From assembly GCF_963576615.1 (NCBI RefSeq), contig NC_088708.1, forward strand, positions 26,915,191-26,979,190: DNA of 64,000 nt, in the 5' to 3' direction. The position numbers and the translations under genes were made by a program. The notes below the pieces were generated by a model. The model was given only the letters and a program-made list of their open reading frames with translations. It ran no database searches and was not told the origin of the DNA. This DNA is from Watersipora subatra (lineage: Eukaryota; Bryozoa; Gymnolaemata; Cheilostomatida; Watersiporidae). Below, in pieces: positions 1-14,600 of this stretch. Numbering within the stretch: the stretch's first letter is position 1; each line of letters starts with the position of its first letter.

Positions 1-1868
1 TACGACATTCATAATGACAATACAGTTGTATCTAAACTATCTCTAAAAGATTTATAAGAGATTAAAGAACTGTTGAATTTATATGAAATGCGTTGCAACC
101 AATTTATAAAATTCCTTCGAGTTCCAAAATTATTATTCTACTCGCGTTTTTTAAAGACATTTATTAGACTGATTTACTTTTCATAAATAAGATACGACTG
201 CCAGTAATATATGCGCTGTTTACCAGATAAAGAAAGTGATGTCTTAGAGTGTTTTGGCATGAATAATAGCAAGTGGTAAAACCGCATTACGGAGCTGGTG
301 TTAAAACTAAAAACAGTAGCATATGAATATAAAAAGAGCACTAGTCAAATGTGTACATATTGTGATATACCCTTTTTACTGGGTTTCTTCTTAGGAGATG
401 TTGAGCCAGCATTCTTTGCATCTTTGGACATGACTAATTCGTAGGGAAATAAGTTTACAAATAGATTTTACACCTCATCCCTACAAAAGCAGGAAATACT
501 AAATATAAGGATTAAATATAAAACACTTGCGAGACAAGAGTTTAGAAAGACTTGCACTAACTTCGGTAACCTATTAATGTTAAATTGCTGATCATTTCAG
601 TATAACAATTCGTACATTGTGTCAGCTAATTATTGTATGAGCAAATGGTACCCAAGTTTCAAGAACTCATAGTTCAATATAAAATGCATTCAAAGCTTCC
701 TTGTAGCCATCATTTAGGGAAGCGTTGGTAATATTTGCTGTGAGGCTCAATGGCTTAAGACCATTATTAAAGAATTCAATCTCCCATAAATGATAAATAA
801 ATAAACAATGAGCTGCGCTCCTTCTAGCGAAAAAAAACACAATAACAGCAAAATAATCCAACAAAACCTGACTCCGTTGTCTCTTAAAATCATTGATTTA
901 ATAAGTTTAATAAAATTGCAGTTTTTAGCAATATAACATTGAGCTTCAGAATACCAACTACAAAGATCAAGTGGAAATAATAGTTTTATTTATTGTTCTA
1001 TTCAAGACATTTCGTGCTAGTGTATTCCTGTTCAATGCTTCCATTTAGGGTATTATCCAGTTGATTGAGACTTGAAATTACTTTAAGATGGTAAATTATC
1101 TAACAATTTGAACAATGAGCCTTTCTTAATGTCTGTTTGCCGCATATAACTCGATAACCATTTTTGCAAGATAACCATTCTGTAGCAGATACTTCAGAAT
1201 TGGATTATAATCTGAGCCTACTTAATTTCAAACTTTTGCTCACCGGGTATGTTGGGAAACGTCCATCCTATTATCTGCACAAAACCATCCAGCATTCTCA
1301 GCTATGAATAAAATCTCTATTTAGTCGTCCAATGTACGCTATGGATAAGATCTAAATTCACTCGTTCAATACGCATCTCAATTTGGTATGTGCAGCTTAT
1401 TTCTAAATGTTAGAAACCAGCATGTTGAAGGCATAACGTTAAAAAGTTTATTGAGTAAACCATTTATGGTGAATCATTTATAAAATAAGTTTATATAAAA
1501 GCGACTTACAACTGGCACACCTTCACTCACAAAATATATATATCGCAGATGCTTTTTGTAGTCAAATATCTATTATATAAAAGCGACTTACAACTGGCAC
1601 ACCTTCACTCACAAAATATATATATTGCAGATGCTTTTTGTAGTCAAATATCTATAACAACTCAACATTAAATAACGTTTGTGCAACATTAAACCCTATC
1701 ATGACATCGATAGTAATGTTAATTTTAAGGAGTTTGATAATGGAGTGCAAAGATACCTATGCAAAGGAATTGAACAAACGGCAACATAAAAAAACTAATT
1801 CGGGTAGCTTTTGTTAACATTGACTTCACAATCTTCAAATAAAACATTATTACCCAGTAGCGTCCAAA
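1..1868. other. Non-genic AT-rich stretch downstream of CNOT4
   Basis: I see no conserved coding sequence here. The longest open frames are short, lack splice context and do not resemble known proteins. The only clear structure is the 82-bp tandem duplication at 1491-1654. The right edge is set by a possible CNOT4 polyadenylation signal, so part of 1869-2601 is probably CNOT4 3' UTR. Confidence 0.6.
1491..1654. repeat. 82-bp direct tandem duplication, two copies
   Basis: The segment beginning ttatataaaagcgacttaca is repeated immediately at 1573. The two copies (1491-1572 and 1573-1654) differ at about one position: cgcag versus tgcag after the TA run. Such near identity implies a recent duplication or a sequence-assembly duplication. 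Confidence 0.92.
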
Positions 1869-1874
1869 TTTATT
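1869..1874 (-). other. Candidate CNOT4 polyadenylation signal
   Basis: AATAAA is read on the minus strand about 730 nt past the CNOT4 stop codon. I saw no clear AATAAA nearer the stop. A second one lies at 1447-1452. The assignment is positional only. Confidence 0.3.
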
Positions 1875-2601
1875 ACTTAAATGGAACTGGCGCGTATTTC
1901 TCCAACTACAAACAAAACGAATACGTACGTAAATGTAATAAAGTTGACTTTTAGTACCGTAACTCCTTTCCGTGTGTACTAGAAAACAAAAAAATGGAAA
2001 AACCGCCGCAGACCTAAGTACCTGGGCTACAAGTCGTTGACAAGACAATTCCAATAATTCTTAGTTCATTAAATGACGCAGACCCATAATTTGTCAACCT
2101 AATTTAAAAACCTTTCATGGCAGTGAGATAGAATGGTACACAAGAGCCATCTGTCTGCCTAGTAGACGAATATCAGCTACCTAACATGTACAGCACAGCT
2201 AACTTGAGAGAAACACAATCGCCAAATATTGACATGATTTGCAAGTAGAGATCAATATTAATAGTACTATTGTAGCGATGGAAACAATGCATCTGTACCA
2301 AATTGAAAGCAGGAATAGCTTTATAGCGTTGATGAGGTAGTTTTTGCACAATACAAAATGTATTTTACTTTAAGATGGTGTTCACGTGGTGAAATATGAT
2401 GGTAAACAGTGGCATTAGCCAATGCTGCCCTCTGACACAGCAGCTCCAAATTCGGAGCAAATATCAGCCAGAAAACAGAATAATTCATTTAAATAAGGAA
2501 AATTATACTACTGCACAGTTATCGTTCATCCATAGCCTTTTAAATATGATGATGTAATCAAAATAAAGATAATGTCTCTCTTATTCTTTTTCAGCACATG
2601 T

Positions 2602-5600
2602 CTAGCTTTCCAATGTGGCCATGTGTGGGTTCTGTGTGGTGGATCTAAATGGTGATGGAAAACCTGGTGGAGGGTTATGTGGTTGGAAAGACGGCCAACT
2701 ACCGGTTGGAGTACCTGCAAATAACAGTGATTAGCTAAAGTTGAAAATACCTCACCTTTAAATTACACTTGGAATTACAGTGCAGCCCAGTTACAATCAG
2801 CCTGTTATATGGTATTTTCGCCATACAATGTGGAACACAATGTGTTTTCACTTTCACCACGCAACATTTTTTCCGCCATACACCAGCGGAAAATTCTCTC
2901 GAAATTCAAATTTGGCAGTCGATGTGCTGAATACGTGAGAATAACGAAGATGCTAATATGCTATTCACTGAAATCCCTCCCACCACGCCTGAAAGAGATA
3001 CAATGCTCGCTCTCTCCCATTTGAGCGTTACTCGTTATAAGTTAGAGTGAAAACTAAACCAGAAACAGGTGATAAAATTTTAGATGATGACAAAATTGAA
3101 GTTTAGTAAAATACATACTAAAACTTAGCTTTAAAATGTGTCTAGTAAGCTAAATTCATTCAAGTTAAAGTTTATGTTATACGGCTGTCCCAAAGGTAAG
3201 AACTCCTGACGGTATGTACTGCTGCTGCTGCACATACAAGTTGTACATTGTAATGTTACATTTTACTGCAGATCATAATCACTAAATACACAATACTATC
3301 GGTAACTATAGTTACTAAAGCTGACATACTAGTTTGTTACTAATTTTTAATATGTATTGTACGTATATAAAATTTTGATGTTTTTACCAGAGGATGTTTG
3401 CATTAGATAATTACTATGAGTTTCTATACCCCCTCTATACAATATTTTTGCCTTACGATGATAACACTGGAATAAATTAAAATTGTATGGCGACTGTACG
3501 CTGAAGTCCACTGTACGGCGGAGTCCACTGTACGCTGAAGTCCACTGTACGGCGGAGTCCACTGTACGCTGAAGTCCACTGTACGGCGGAGTCCACTGTA
3601 CGCTGAAGTCCACTGTACGGCGGAGTCCACTGTACGGCGGAGTCCACTGTACGGCGGAGTCCACTGTACGGCGGAGTCCACTGTACGGCGGAGTCCACTG
3701 TACGGCGGAGTCCACTGTACGGCGGAGTCCACTGTACGGCGGAGTCCACTGTACGGCGGAGTCCACTGTACGGCGGAGTCCACTGTACGGCGGAGTCCAC
3801 TGTACGGCGGAGTCCACTGTACGGCGGAGTCCACTGTACGGCGGAGTCCACTGTACGCTTAGAACAAATAATGCGCATCTAACATTCTGCCAGTCGTAAT
3901 ACCATGTAGAGTAGAGTATGGTTTTGTGTTCACGCTTGGCAGACAAAGGAGCCTTTTCAAAAAATGAAAAAAATGATAAAGAAAAATATTGATGATTTCG
4001 GTCAACTGCAGCTGCACAAATTAGCCTAACAGGAAGAGTACATGAAGCAGGCTAATTTATTTGAATTAACGCTCACTTTGCGAGACTCTGTAATCCAGCA
4101 ATAGAAAATAGGACTAAAGGCGAACTGATTGAAAAGTTCATTGTTGATATACATACGACAACCAAACATGGAAGTATTAACTTAGATTCAGCTTCGACTA
4201 GATACAAAAAGAACATTTCAATTAAAACGCACATCGGAAAAACTCAAAAAACTGCACAAAAATACTTAAGTCTACTGCTTCATAAAAACAGTAAATCAAA
4301 GGAAAATTATAGACACATAATCCCTAAGAAATTACAATGGCGCTAAAACCAATATCGTCCAAGAGAATCCAACATCCTATACTAGGCAAAATGTGTATCT
4401 GATTTTGAACTAGGATTTGCGTTAAAGGTCATCTACAAAACTATCAGAGTGTAACGAATCAACGTTTAAGAGAGTTCATGATCCCCGCACTTTGCCTCTC
4501 CCACCTCATAGTCAAATTTACTCCAGTTGACTACACAGGATTTCAACTGCCAGAAATCTAATGGACACAACTATAGAAAAACGGACCAAAGCTGCTCGTC
4601 AGCTGCTCTACGTGATGATGTTTAATTAAATCAAGCTAAAAATAATTATTTTTAGCAGAGAACCGACTAATGGCACAGAAGATATTTAAGGACAGAAACT
4701 GCCAATGTTAATCATACCCTACCATTAGCGTAACATATTCAATTGAAAATAGAAAAGCCAAATGCATTCACTTGATTAGCGAGAGTAAAACTGCAGAGAA
4801 ATGGCTCGCGAGTCCCAAGAATTTGGCCTGTACATTTTTGTATATTAACTAACCAGGTTGACTCATGTGTAGATTCTGTGCAAAAGGCATACGACTGTGT
4901 GTAGTAGGAGCCCTGTTATACATCGGCTGCACGCTAGGCATTGCATGAGGCTGTGAAGTACTTGGCTGCTTGACTGGAGAAGAGTCCATCTCAGTGAGCT
5001 GCTGTATAGACTTGAGCCAGTGTGGCTGAACACCGGGAGGACTACCGCTAGCATCTGTCAGACTCAAACATCCAGACACTATCGCTGGATCAGCAAACTG
5101 TTCATCCAGTGAGCTATGCGTTTGGATTGGCTGATGAGGTGTTTGAGAGGAGCCATTCCACGAATCTGAAATATAGACTCAGGAATAAACTCATCAATTT
5201 CTCTAAAGATTAGTTTCCGGTAGAGCTGATACCTCCTTATCTTCAATAGAATATGGTATGCTTGTGTATGTTTAATATTGGCAATGTCTGTCCTTCACTA
5301 TATAGTATGTATACATAGGCTAAAACTTATCAGAAATATCGAATTTTTCTTCGCTACAAATCTTGGTGTCGCTCATTGGGCATACTTGTTTTTCAAACAA
5401 AGACATCTGGCAAATGACATGGCGAAACATATTTACAGCGAAAAAAAATTGAACTTCCCCCCAAATAAGCTTTAGTCTAAACGATTACTCCATTTATTAC
5501 TATTAGTGTAAAGTTATTTTGTAGTTTTAAATTTTACTTTATTTTATTTATGTTCACTCGTGGAATTACTTTTAAAAATTAATGTCAGATAACTACTTAT

Positions 5601-8600
5601 ACAATATATAAAATAGATATGCAATATATACACATAATATGTACAACATACATAAATTTACAACATATACATGTATATATGTATACAATATGATATTAGC
5701 TTTTAACAATTGAATAGTGGAATACATTAGCGCAGCATACTCTAATGGTTTCACTTCAGCACTAAATTTTTTATCCTTAGTACCGTAGAAGCTCCGGTAA
5801 TGTAAATTTCACTTAACATGAAGAGTTCATGTAAAGTTTTTGCTTCGTATTATGTAAGAAATTCCATACAACGTAGTATCTAGTTGGTGCAAGTTCTCAA
5901 ATGCAATCTGAATAACAAAAATCCTTTAGTTATCCTTAAAAATATCGCTTTTGCTATTGTCACATTAGGGAGAAAAAATGATGTGTAGTACCCTCGCAGT
6001 CTAGCATGCCGTGAGAGGTCGTCAGTGTGGAAGATCGTCAGGAGTGCCAATAAAACAAAGAGAATAAGTAGCTGCACAATTATTCAGAAATACTTTAAGG
6101 CTATTACTTGGTGCAGGGGCTAGAACGCCGGTCTATCAACCTAAATGTCACCAATTGGAGTCTGGTTCAAATTAATCTTTTATGATAACCGCGACTTGGG
6201 AAAAATGAACAAACGAATAGACAGGTACAACTCTTAGGATAGTAGACATTTTTTGTTTCACTTTATTTTAGACATGCAGAATATTTTCAATTTTATGCAG
6301 CACTGACCTGTTAGCTGGAAAAAAAAGTCGATTTAAATTAACATGGAAGGTGTGCACTCCCCGTAACTTCCCGTAACTTCATATAAAATTACCGAAATCA
6401 TGAACCTTAAAACAAGTGAAAATAATAAGAAAAAACAGATAAGATGTTGATAGGAACCAATAATAAGAGTTACTGTACAGTCACGAAATTAAAAAATTAG
6501 GTTTAGATTATTTCTATTTGAAGGGTCAATGGGGTGAATTTGGGACAAACTTCGAACAGATTAATCAATTTACAAGTACTTTACTGTTTGTATAACGTAA
6601 AATCCCTATAATATAAACATTCTTGGAACGGATTATTGTAGGAGCGTCCACTGTGCTATAACTTCATAATTATTATAACTTGCTTCCTTTGTTGAACCAA
6701 AATATTTAATGTTATATATCTGTTTTGATTTATTTCTAAATTTTTTAAATAGCAAGTGTGAATTGGACTTGCCATATCACACGCTGCAATTGAAATATGA
6801 AAGTTTTAAAGGCGCATACAATTTTCAGTGAACGCAACTGGATAAAGTTTTTTCCACCATGCATATAAATAGAAACTGATGTAACCAGAAAAAAATCACT
6901 TCTGATTGCAAGGATAATTTCATGTAAAATGTGATAGTAATTTAATAATTACTACTAATGTGCGTAAACATGACAGTGACAGACAATAAAAATCAAAGCG
7001 CATCTTACGTGAGGGATTATGTCCTCCAAAACCTGGTTGCATGTAACTATTTCTTAGCCTGCTGTGCTGCAAAGTCTGTGGTAGAACATTTATAGAGGCA
7101 TTGGGCAGTAGTGCTTTTAGACTGTCTCGTATTTCCTGAGTATTGTAGGTTGAGTCGGTCATACCTGCAGAGAAAGAGGACTTTATGCGGCTAAATGGAA
7201 GTGGTAAATCTAACAAACTGAAAATGACAGGGAACAGTATAAATTGGCAAGAACATCCTCCTGCCAGGCGAAATACAAATGAGCATGCTAGAACATCTGG
7301 GTATTTGCAACTAGCATGTCTGCAAGATTGCCCAACCTATATCCTCAAATCTAACTACAATGGTTGTTCGTCACCGTACAGCAACCAGCTCAATAATGGA
7401 ACAGCAATATAGCAATAAGGAAAAGGGACGATATAACCATGTCATCTGTGGTCACTGTCCCAGAACAGTTGCTGCACCAGAATGTGCTTCAAGGTAATAC
7501 GAAACATAAAATTGCATGGGCATACATGTTTTGTTTATTACATATAGTTTGTACAATGGGCAAACAACACAGTCCGCAGTTATATCAGCTCATAGAATAC
7601 CAGATATATCAATAAAAAGCTGCCCAAGTAACACAACATAATTAAATACGACGGCTGATGAAACATAAGCACGATTATATGCAGAGTATCATTAACTAAC
7701 TGCAGCGTATCAACTGAACCAAATATTAAATATCGAATGATAAACTCAAAAATGAACAATTTCTGTTTGTCATAAAGCGAAACAGAAATTGTGATACTCA
7801 TGAGCAGACTTGTTATTGAGTACCGCATAAGACCCGATGAGGGGCACACAACCAACCATTAGAGAAGCCACTAAAGGGTGCCTGATTCTGCTGTGGTGGT
7901 TGAATGGAGTTGAGCCGACTGTCACTATACGGACTCCTAGGCAGTGAGTTGACAGGAGACTGAGAGAGCATATGCGAAGTTGGTGAATGGTTGACACCTG
8001 ATGGACCGAGGTTCATCAACCCAAGCATTCTACTGCCTCTGTATGCTGCAGCATCTACAAAAAAACTCGTCCATGAGGTTTGTAATTAACCAATTAAAAG
8101 ATGTTCTACAATTTACCAAAGAGTATATATAACAGACGTGTGGTAGCCGGCGCATCGGTGTAGTTACTAATTCTTGTTGAATCATGATCATGCGATTTTC
8201 TCATCAATGTCAGGCGAATTTTCCCATTATCATGAAACCGAGACACAGTTGGCCATCGTCTTAGCACTAAGTATTATAATTAACACATATGATACTGCTA
8301 CCTTACAATACATTAGATATAATACATATTTCAAGTTGCTATGCCGAACATAGCCGATATATTAGTTTGTCTAAATATTATTTATAGAATGATAATAGTT
8401 TATTGCAGTCCTACAATAATAGTGAAATTTTGAAACAGTCCAAATCATTACAAATCTTAAATCTTGAGCATTTGCCTCAAATAAGTTGACAACTTATAGA
8501 CTGAAGTGTGAGAATACAACTCCTAAGTGATGGTCCTTATTTGGTTAATGATAACTTGAAATTTAAAAGCATCTAACAACATCTGAGGTACCAGAAGCAA

Positions 8601-11600
8601 TAATAGCTCAAAGAACTTAATCTAAATTTCAGCTGGGAAAGAGATTCAAGAACAAAATCATTCTCTCAAGCGATAATCAATGAGTCCATCTTAGCTTTAC
8701 TCCGGAATGAATATAACAGCTCAAACATTTGGTTTCAACAACTTTGTCACAAACTAGTACAGTATACACCAACAACATTTAAAGCAATAATATTGAACAG
8801 AAATGAGAAAAAGCATATCAACTGAAGATGAATACCTGGGCCATTAGTTGTGCTAGGAGGGGGTGTGACAGTTGCGGAAGACAAGCCGGCAGCACCCCCA
8901 TCGCTGGTGTACTGCGGAAAGACCGCTAGCCCTGGTGGAGGAGGTGGAAGTGCAGAAGCAGTAGAGCAGACTACAGATGTTAAGGCAGAAGGTGACGATG
9001 GAGTGACAATAGATGACATAATACCCGCACTAATCATATCGCCACTGCCTCCTGCCATGAGGTTGTGCCTCACACCAACTCCTGGTGGTGGTCTGTGGTG
9101 AGCTGAGGGCAGTCCTATTCCGTTAGCGCGGAAATGAGAAAGCGGTGACATTACATGACCAGACTCATTTTTGAGCATGTCAGCGAGGCCCTTATTAGAT
9201 TCCATGTAAGGGTCAAACCCGAGGTCATCATCAGATACTGCTGTGCCTTGGTCAAAGGAAGATGGCCAGTCAGAAGAGTGAGTCGTTAGTAAGACATCAC
9301 CATCTTTATTAAATTCATTAAATCCCAGTGACCCTGAAATCAACAGCAAAAGCAAATGAATATGACGGAAGTTGGGCTATTTGTACAAACAACCACAAGC
9401 TTAAGCAGAGCCAAATGAACTATTCCTAGCCTGACTTTTTTCATATTTTTTTTTCATGTTAAACCCCAAGACAGAAGACCAACAAAACATACAAAATATA
9501 GCAGCAACGTATCCCACCAAATTAAGAAAAAGGCTATTTAGGTTGTACTGAGCCAAATGGGTAATTTAGTAGCTGTCCATGTCATAAAACTTTGAAGCTG
9601 TCAAGTTGAGTTCGAGACAGTTGAAAGGAGGGTACACATATGTCAGTAGTTGTATTAAAACTTTAGCAGCCGATATGAACTATAAACTAATGAAAGAGGA
9701 CGTTAAAGTCGCCAAACACCTTTCGGGGTGACAAACTTGAAACTGCCAACAGGCCTTGCACAGTGACATACACCGGTGTGTATACTTTGAATTACTTTCA
9801 TAGTTAGCTGAATTCAAAGACAAACATCACAACAAACTATCCTTGACCAAGTATTAAGTTGCATTAAAATTAGAAGAAAATCGAGTGTGTGAGCTCCTCG
9901 AAGATCAAGCATGATGTCTGTATAGCTGACTGCAAGTAGAGGCTGTGCATGTTGTTTAAGAGCATTGCTGTATAAACAATGGCTCCGTGATCTTGGCTGA
10001 ACACGTCTGAGTCTAGTGATAAGGGAACCTTGATGACTGGAGACATGCCCAGTTGCAGATGAATGTCATTCCGGTTGGATGTCATTCCTCTAACCACCAT
10101 TTGGGAGTTTAACCCCAACCTGTTGTCTGCAGGTCAGGCGTGCTAGGCCACTAGAATGTCGTAATAAAAGTAAAACTTTGACATATGCTCGCAATGAGCT
10201 TGAGCGAAAAAAAAACAATGACGATTACAGATAGCTAAAGCCTGGTTCCCATATACGTTGCAAAGCACCGGTGACAGCACGCAGGCTATTAGCGATGAAA
10301 TGGGAACGTATGCGCCGGGTACCGCCGGCGGCATCGCAATAGTTTAACGCTGTTCAAATTTCGCAAATGGCCGCCGACAAAACCTTCCCGAAATGCACTG
10401 TACGGGTAAAGGTCACCATTATAAGAGCGGCATGGCGAGCAAACATTTTATTTGATTACGCAATTATGTTTACGATATTATTAACGATGTGGCTTTTATG
10501 TGAACAGATCCCGCCGTGCATAGCATCGCAAGCGTTTTGCTGCGCATGTTACCTCCTGAGTCTCGCAATCGATATGGGAACCAGGCTTAAGATTTATCAC
10601 TCATTCTCCGATGCGTCCAAATACAGCTGATTAAACATGACAAGCCCACCTGTACCAGGTATCTGTGATTGTGCTGTAGTGCTTGCAATCGAAACAGGCT
10701 TCGAGTATAATGAGTTGAGGTCTTCACTTGCTAGATCATCACTCGAGTTGGGTGTAGTCTCCGTAGACTCAGAAAATGGCAGCTTCCTTGCGGCGAGCAT
10801 AGTCTTAACAGGTGGTGCCTCAGAATTGGTGATAATAGGTGAAGGGTGTCCTTCGCTAGCTGTGGTAGTCGATAGTCTAGTCACTGCTGGTAGCGCTTCC
10901 GGGGTTGGTGTGCGAGGATTTGATAAAGTTGAATATGTTGAAGATGGAGAGCTATGATTGGTCAAACTTCAAAATAAAATAACATACAAGCCAGTCAAAT
11001 AAAGCAGACCACAATAATGTCAATTTATCTCCCTGTGCTAGACAATGAGTGCATCTATGAGCTAAATGCAAAAGCGGATGCAGAGTAAGTCGTCCGATAT
11101 GCTTGAAGTGAATAGTTTACACCGACTAGCAGAGAAGTAAAAGCAAACCCTAAGAAAATGTATCCAGATTGATTTGGTGGCGATTTTTAAAGACGATTTG
11201 AACTGGACTGGACCTAAAATGCACGGACCTCATTTTATGGCCTTCCACATACATGGGCATTCATGAAACAAATGTTTCTAATTATCACGAACACAAAACA
11301 GTTTTTTTAGAGTTGAAATGTACAGTAAAATTAACAAAAATTTACAAGTTTTCACACTATAATATCGCAAATCGTCATTTTGCAATATCGAATTGAATCA
11401 CCTGGTGATTTATGAAAATCGCGAAACTCTAATCAAGATACTGTTCTATAATGTAGGTCATGCTACCTTTGCGAGGGAACCGTCCCCATTGCACTCGTTG
11501 TAGTATTCGGAGCCGATGCGGTAGAAGTTTGGATTATGTCAGGAGTAACATCTCCTTCATCTTTGCCAGCCGTAGCCCCAGTACTCCGATTGCTGTTCAA

Positions 11601-14600
11601 CAGTGGCCATGGTTCTTTCAGTTTACTTGAGCCATTGCTTGAACCAGAGTCTGTCTTTTTTCTAACAGAAAAAAACTTCAATAGTAAACTCAACTAGTCA
11701 ATGACTATGGTAGCTGTTCATCAATCTTCAACATGTAGCTTGACACTTGTCATCTACTAACAACTAGTAAGAATTGTTGACCAATTGCTGGACATATAAA
11801 ATAAAAACAAACAGGTAATGTTTAATAAAAATACTTCTATAATGATGTCAATGAGCTTGGTATACATACAACCTTCCATTCTTCAAGAAAACTTCAGTTT
11901 TTTGTGCTCATGTTGATAACAAATAAACTATCCACATATTTTAATGTGTTCTCACTGGGTGATATATTCACTCAGCAGTTTATATAGATTCTACAATGAC
12001 CAATAGCATCAAGTTTCATGAAAAATGAGGCAAGAAGGTAAACTATGACGCCGTAGTCATACATACCTCTGATTAGTGTTTGAAGGTTTGTTACTTAGAG
12101 CCGTTCCAGTACCATTGACGATAGCTGCATCTCCTGATGAAAGCTTGCTGGCAGTTGGTATTGTATTACTAGAAATGTTAGATGTTGCAGTCAGGTAAGT
12201 GTCGACAAGCTTTTGTTCGTAATCTTGATGTTTGCCCGACTGCATTTCCTCTTTTGTAAAACTAGCTTCCTCATCACCCAATTCATGTAGATACATACAA
12301 TCCTATAACACAAAATCATGAGTCCTATGTACCTACTTCACGCACGTCATTAAAGTAAGTTTCACAAATTTGGACAAATATATAATTTAGGTTGTTACAC
12401 AGAGCCAATAGTATATGACCTCAAATAACTTTTTTTAAATAAATTTCTAGTTGCTGGTCTGGGTTTATGATAGTGTGATTTTCTGAACTTTCCACAAAAC
12501 ATGATTTTGTATCAAAATTAACTGTTTAGTTAGTATATAAAAAGAATTAATACCTGATGGTAGTCAATTTTGTAAGCGAGATTGATCTGTTCTTAATTCC
12601 GTGTTAATTGTATGCTTAGACAGACAGAGCTTCGAAATTAACCAAAATCATGATAATTTAGTATGCGGAAAATGTAAGCTTTTGAAAAATGGAAAAAACT
12701 AGCTATCGAAAAGTTAACGCCGGTGCTGCTAACAACACTAGCAGCACCGGCGCAGCAGTTTATTCAGCTATAGAAGAGAGACTTCATTATCACAGAGAGA
12801 ACTGTACCGCTAACAGTAATTACTATTATTAATTACAAGAAACATGGACTGTTTTGTTACTACATGCACGGTATGTCAGTACATGAATATATATCTGAAT
12901 CGGATAATTTTTCAATAAGAATCGGTATAGCGGATCAGTATCTGAATCGGCTGGTGAATTTAGAATCGGGGCATCTCTATCAGTAAGGCACAGAGAGTCA
13001 GTAGCCGTACAACTATCATTCAGAATTGATGCGGGTGTGAGTGTCATTCGGCTAGTCTCAATGTCACGAGTTGGAGCACCGTCAAAAGCTATTTTTTCTT
13101 CTAACCTTGACTCCTGGATACAAATAGATGGACAAATAAATACCGCTCTTATTATAATAAAATATACATGTGTTTCCATTTTACTTTATTGTAGACATAA
13201 AATATTAATATTATTTTTTTCCTTTGCAAAATAGGTTTTGCTGCCTAGAAACAAAATGATCAAATTGTTGTAAATTGATGTTGGAGGTGTGTGCTCCCCT
13301 TAATTTATTGTAAAATTACTGCAATCGTAGATCATAACTCGAGTAAGTGGTAAAGAAAAGGGGAAAAGCTGTCGATGCGAACCAATAACACTTCAGTTAT
13401 GGTACGGCCAATAAATTAAAAGCTGAGTCTAGCTTTTTTCCTTCTTGAAGGTCCGAATGGATGAGTTCTAAAAGATCTTGGAGCGGATTAGGCAATTTAC
13501 ATGTATTTTACTCTTCATATAACATAAAATAATCCCTATAACGTAAACATTCTCCGAATGAATTATTTACGTTGTAGGAGCGTCTACTGTATTACTGGTA
13601 GTGTCTAAAATAACCAACTGCAGATTAAGGTTAAACAGTTACTTTACAGATTACGAGTGAACGTATTTTATTGCCATTGACTAGACTACACAAAACACTG
13701 CTTTTAACACCTACTCTGATATTTTCAGGTTTTAAGGAAACAAAAGACAAAAAGTGTAACTAATCGTGTAACTGGATATTAAAACCATCAGGGTGCTAGT
13801 CTTTAATTGACCTACCACCTCCTCTTGAGCTGGTTGGTTACTCACCGCTTTGTTGCACTGCGTTCCTTTGAGAAAGTGACTACAATACTTGGTCGTACCA
13901 AGAGATGCTTTCAAAGTCCTTCCATCCACATATAAATTATTGACAGCATTTATTGCCCTGAGACAGTCTTCAGGTTTAGTGTATGTGATGTAAGCACTCG
14001 CACTCGGTCCCTAAAATATCCCCGTGCAACTCAGTATTACTAGCTAAAAAGATATCAGTCTATACTGGCACGATTATCACTGACCAGCTTCAATGTAATA
14101 ATGCTAAACTTTGCATAAACCTCAGCACAATAACCTGGCATAAATTGAAACACAAACAACGAACAGAATCCATTACATCAAGATAAAATGCAATTGCATA
14201 CCTGAGCCCCGGCGTAGGAAGTACTAGAGTTGATAACTACTTTTAAAATTTTGCCATATTTGCCAAAGTAGTCTTGCCTTTTGAGAACCTCCGTGTCAGC
14301 GAGCCTAGTAGAGAGACCGACGACAAATACGAGGTTCTTCTGAACAACCCTGAAACAAAATAGACTCATGAAATATAGATAAACTGTATCACCAAATAAA
14401 CTCTTAGATTGAACAGCAAAATGGTGGTACAAACAAAGTTGAAGATGACTACCCATATTTTTACAATAAAAAGCAGACTATTTGTGAGGCTGCTACATCT
14501 ATCAAACTTGCTCACAAAACCCCTACAATTACCAAGGAGCTAATAAATGTTGCAATGCGATCGGGCCAGAGTGGAGAAAATATGTTGAAAATTTCGCAAG

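Noticed and set aside
3347-3946. Open frames of 133-199 residues on the minus strand with VDSAVQWTPPYSG repeats
   Set aside because: They are produced by the 17-bp minisatellite, which is stop-free in all three frames. No start context, homology or splice context supports a protein.
4849-5079. The stop at 4849 as the end of CNOT4
   Set aside because: The stop lies just beyond a good donor (CCTG then GTTAGT). Splicing in phase to 2714 adds a C-terminus (PPPGFPSPFR) that matches vertebrate CNOT4.
8850-9101. An 83-residue plus-strand frame
   Set aside because: It is antisense to a well-supported CNOT4 exon.
9870-10118. A possible extra CNOT4 exon (GLNSQMVVRGMTSNRND)
   Set aside because: Its acceptor is in phase, but no donor in that frame has the phase needed to join 9333. 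Exon 10650 joins 9333 directly in phase. A rare alternative exon cannot be excluded.
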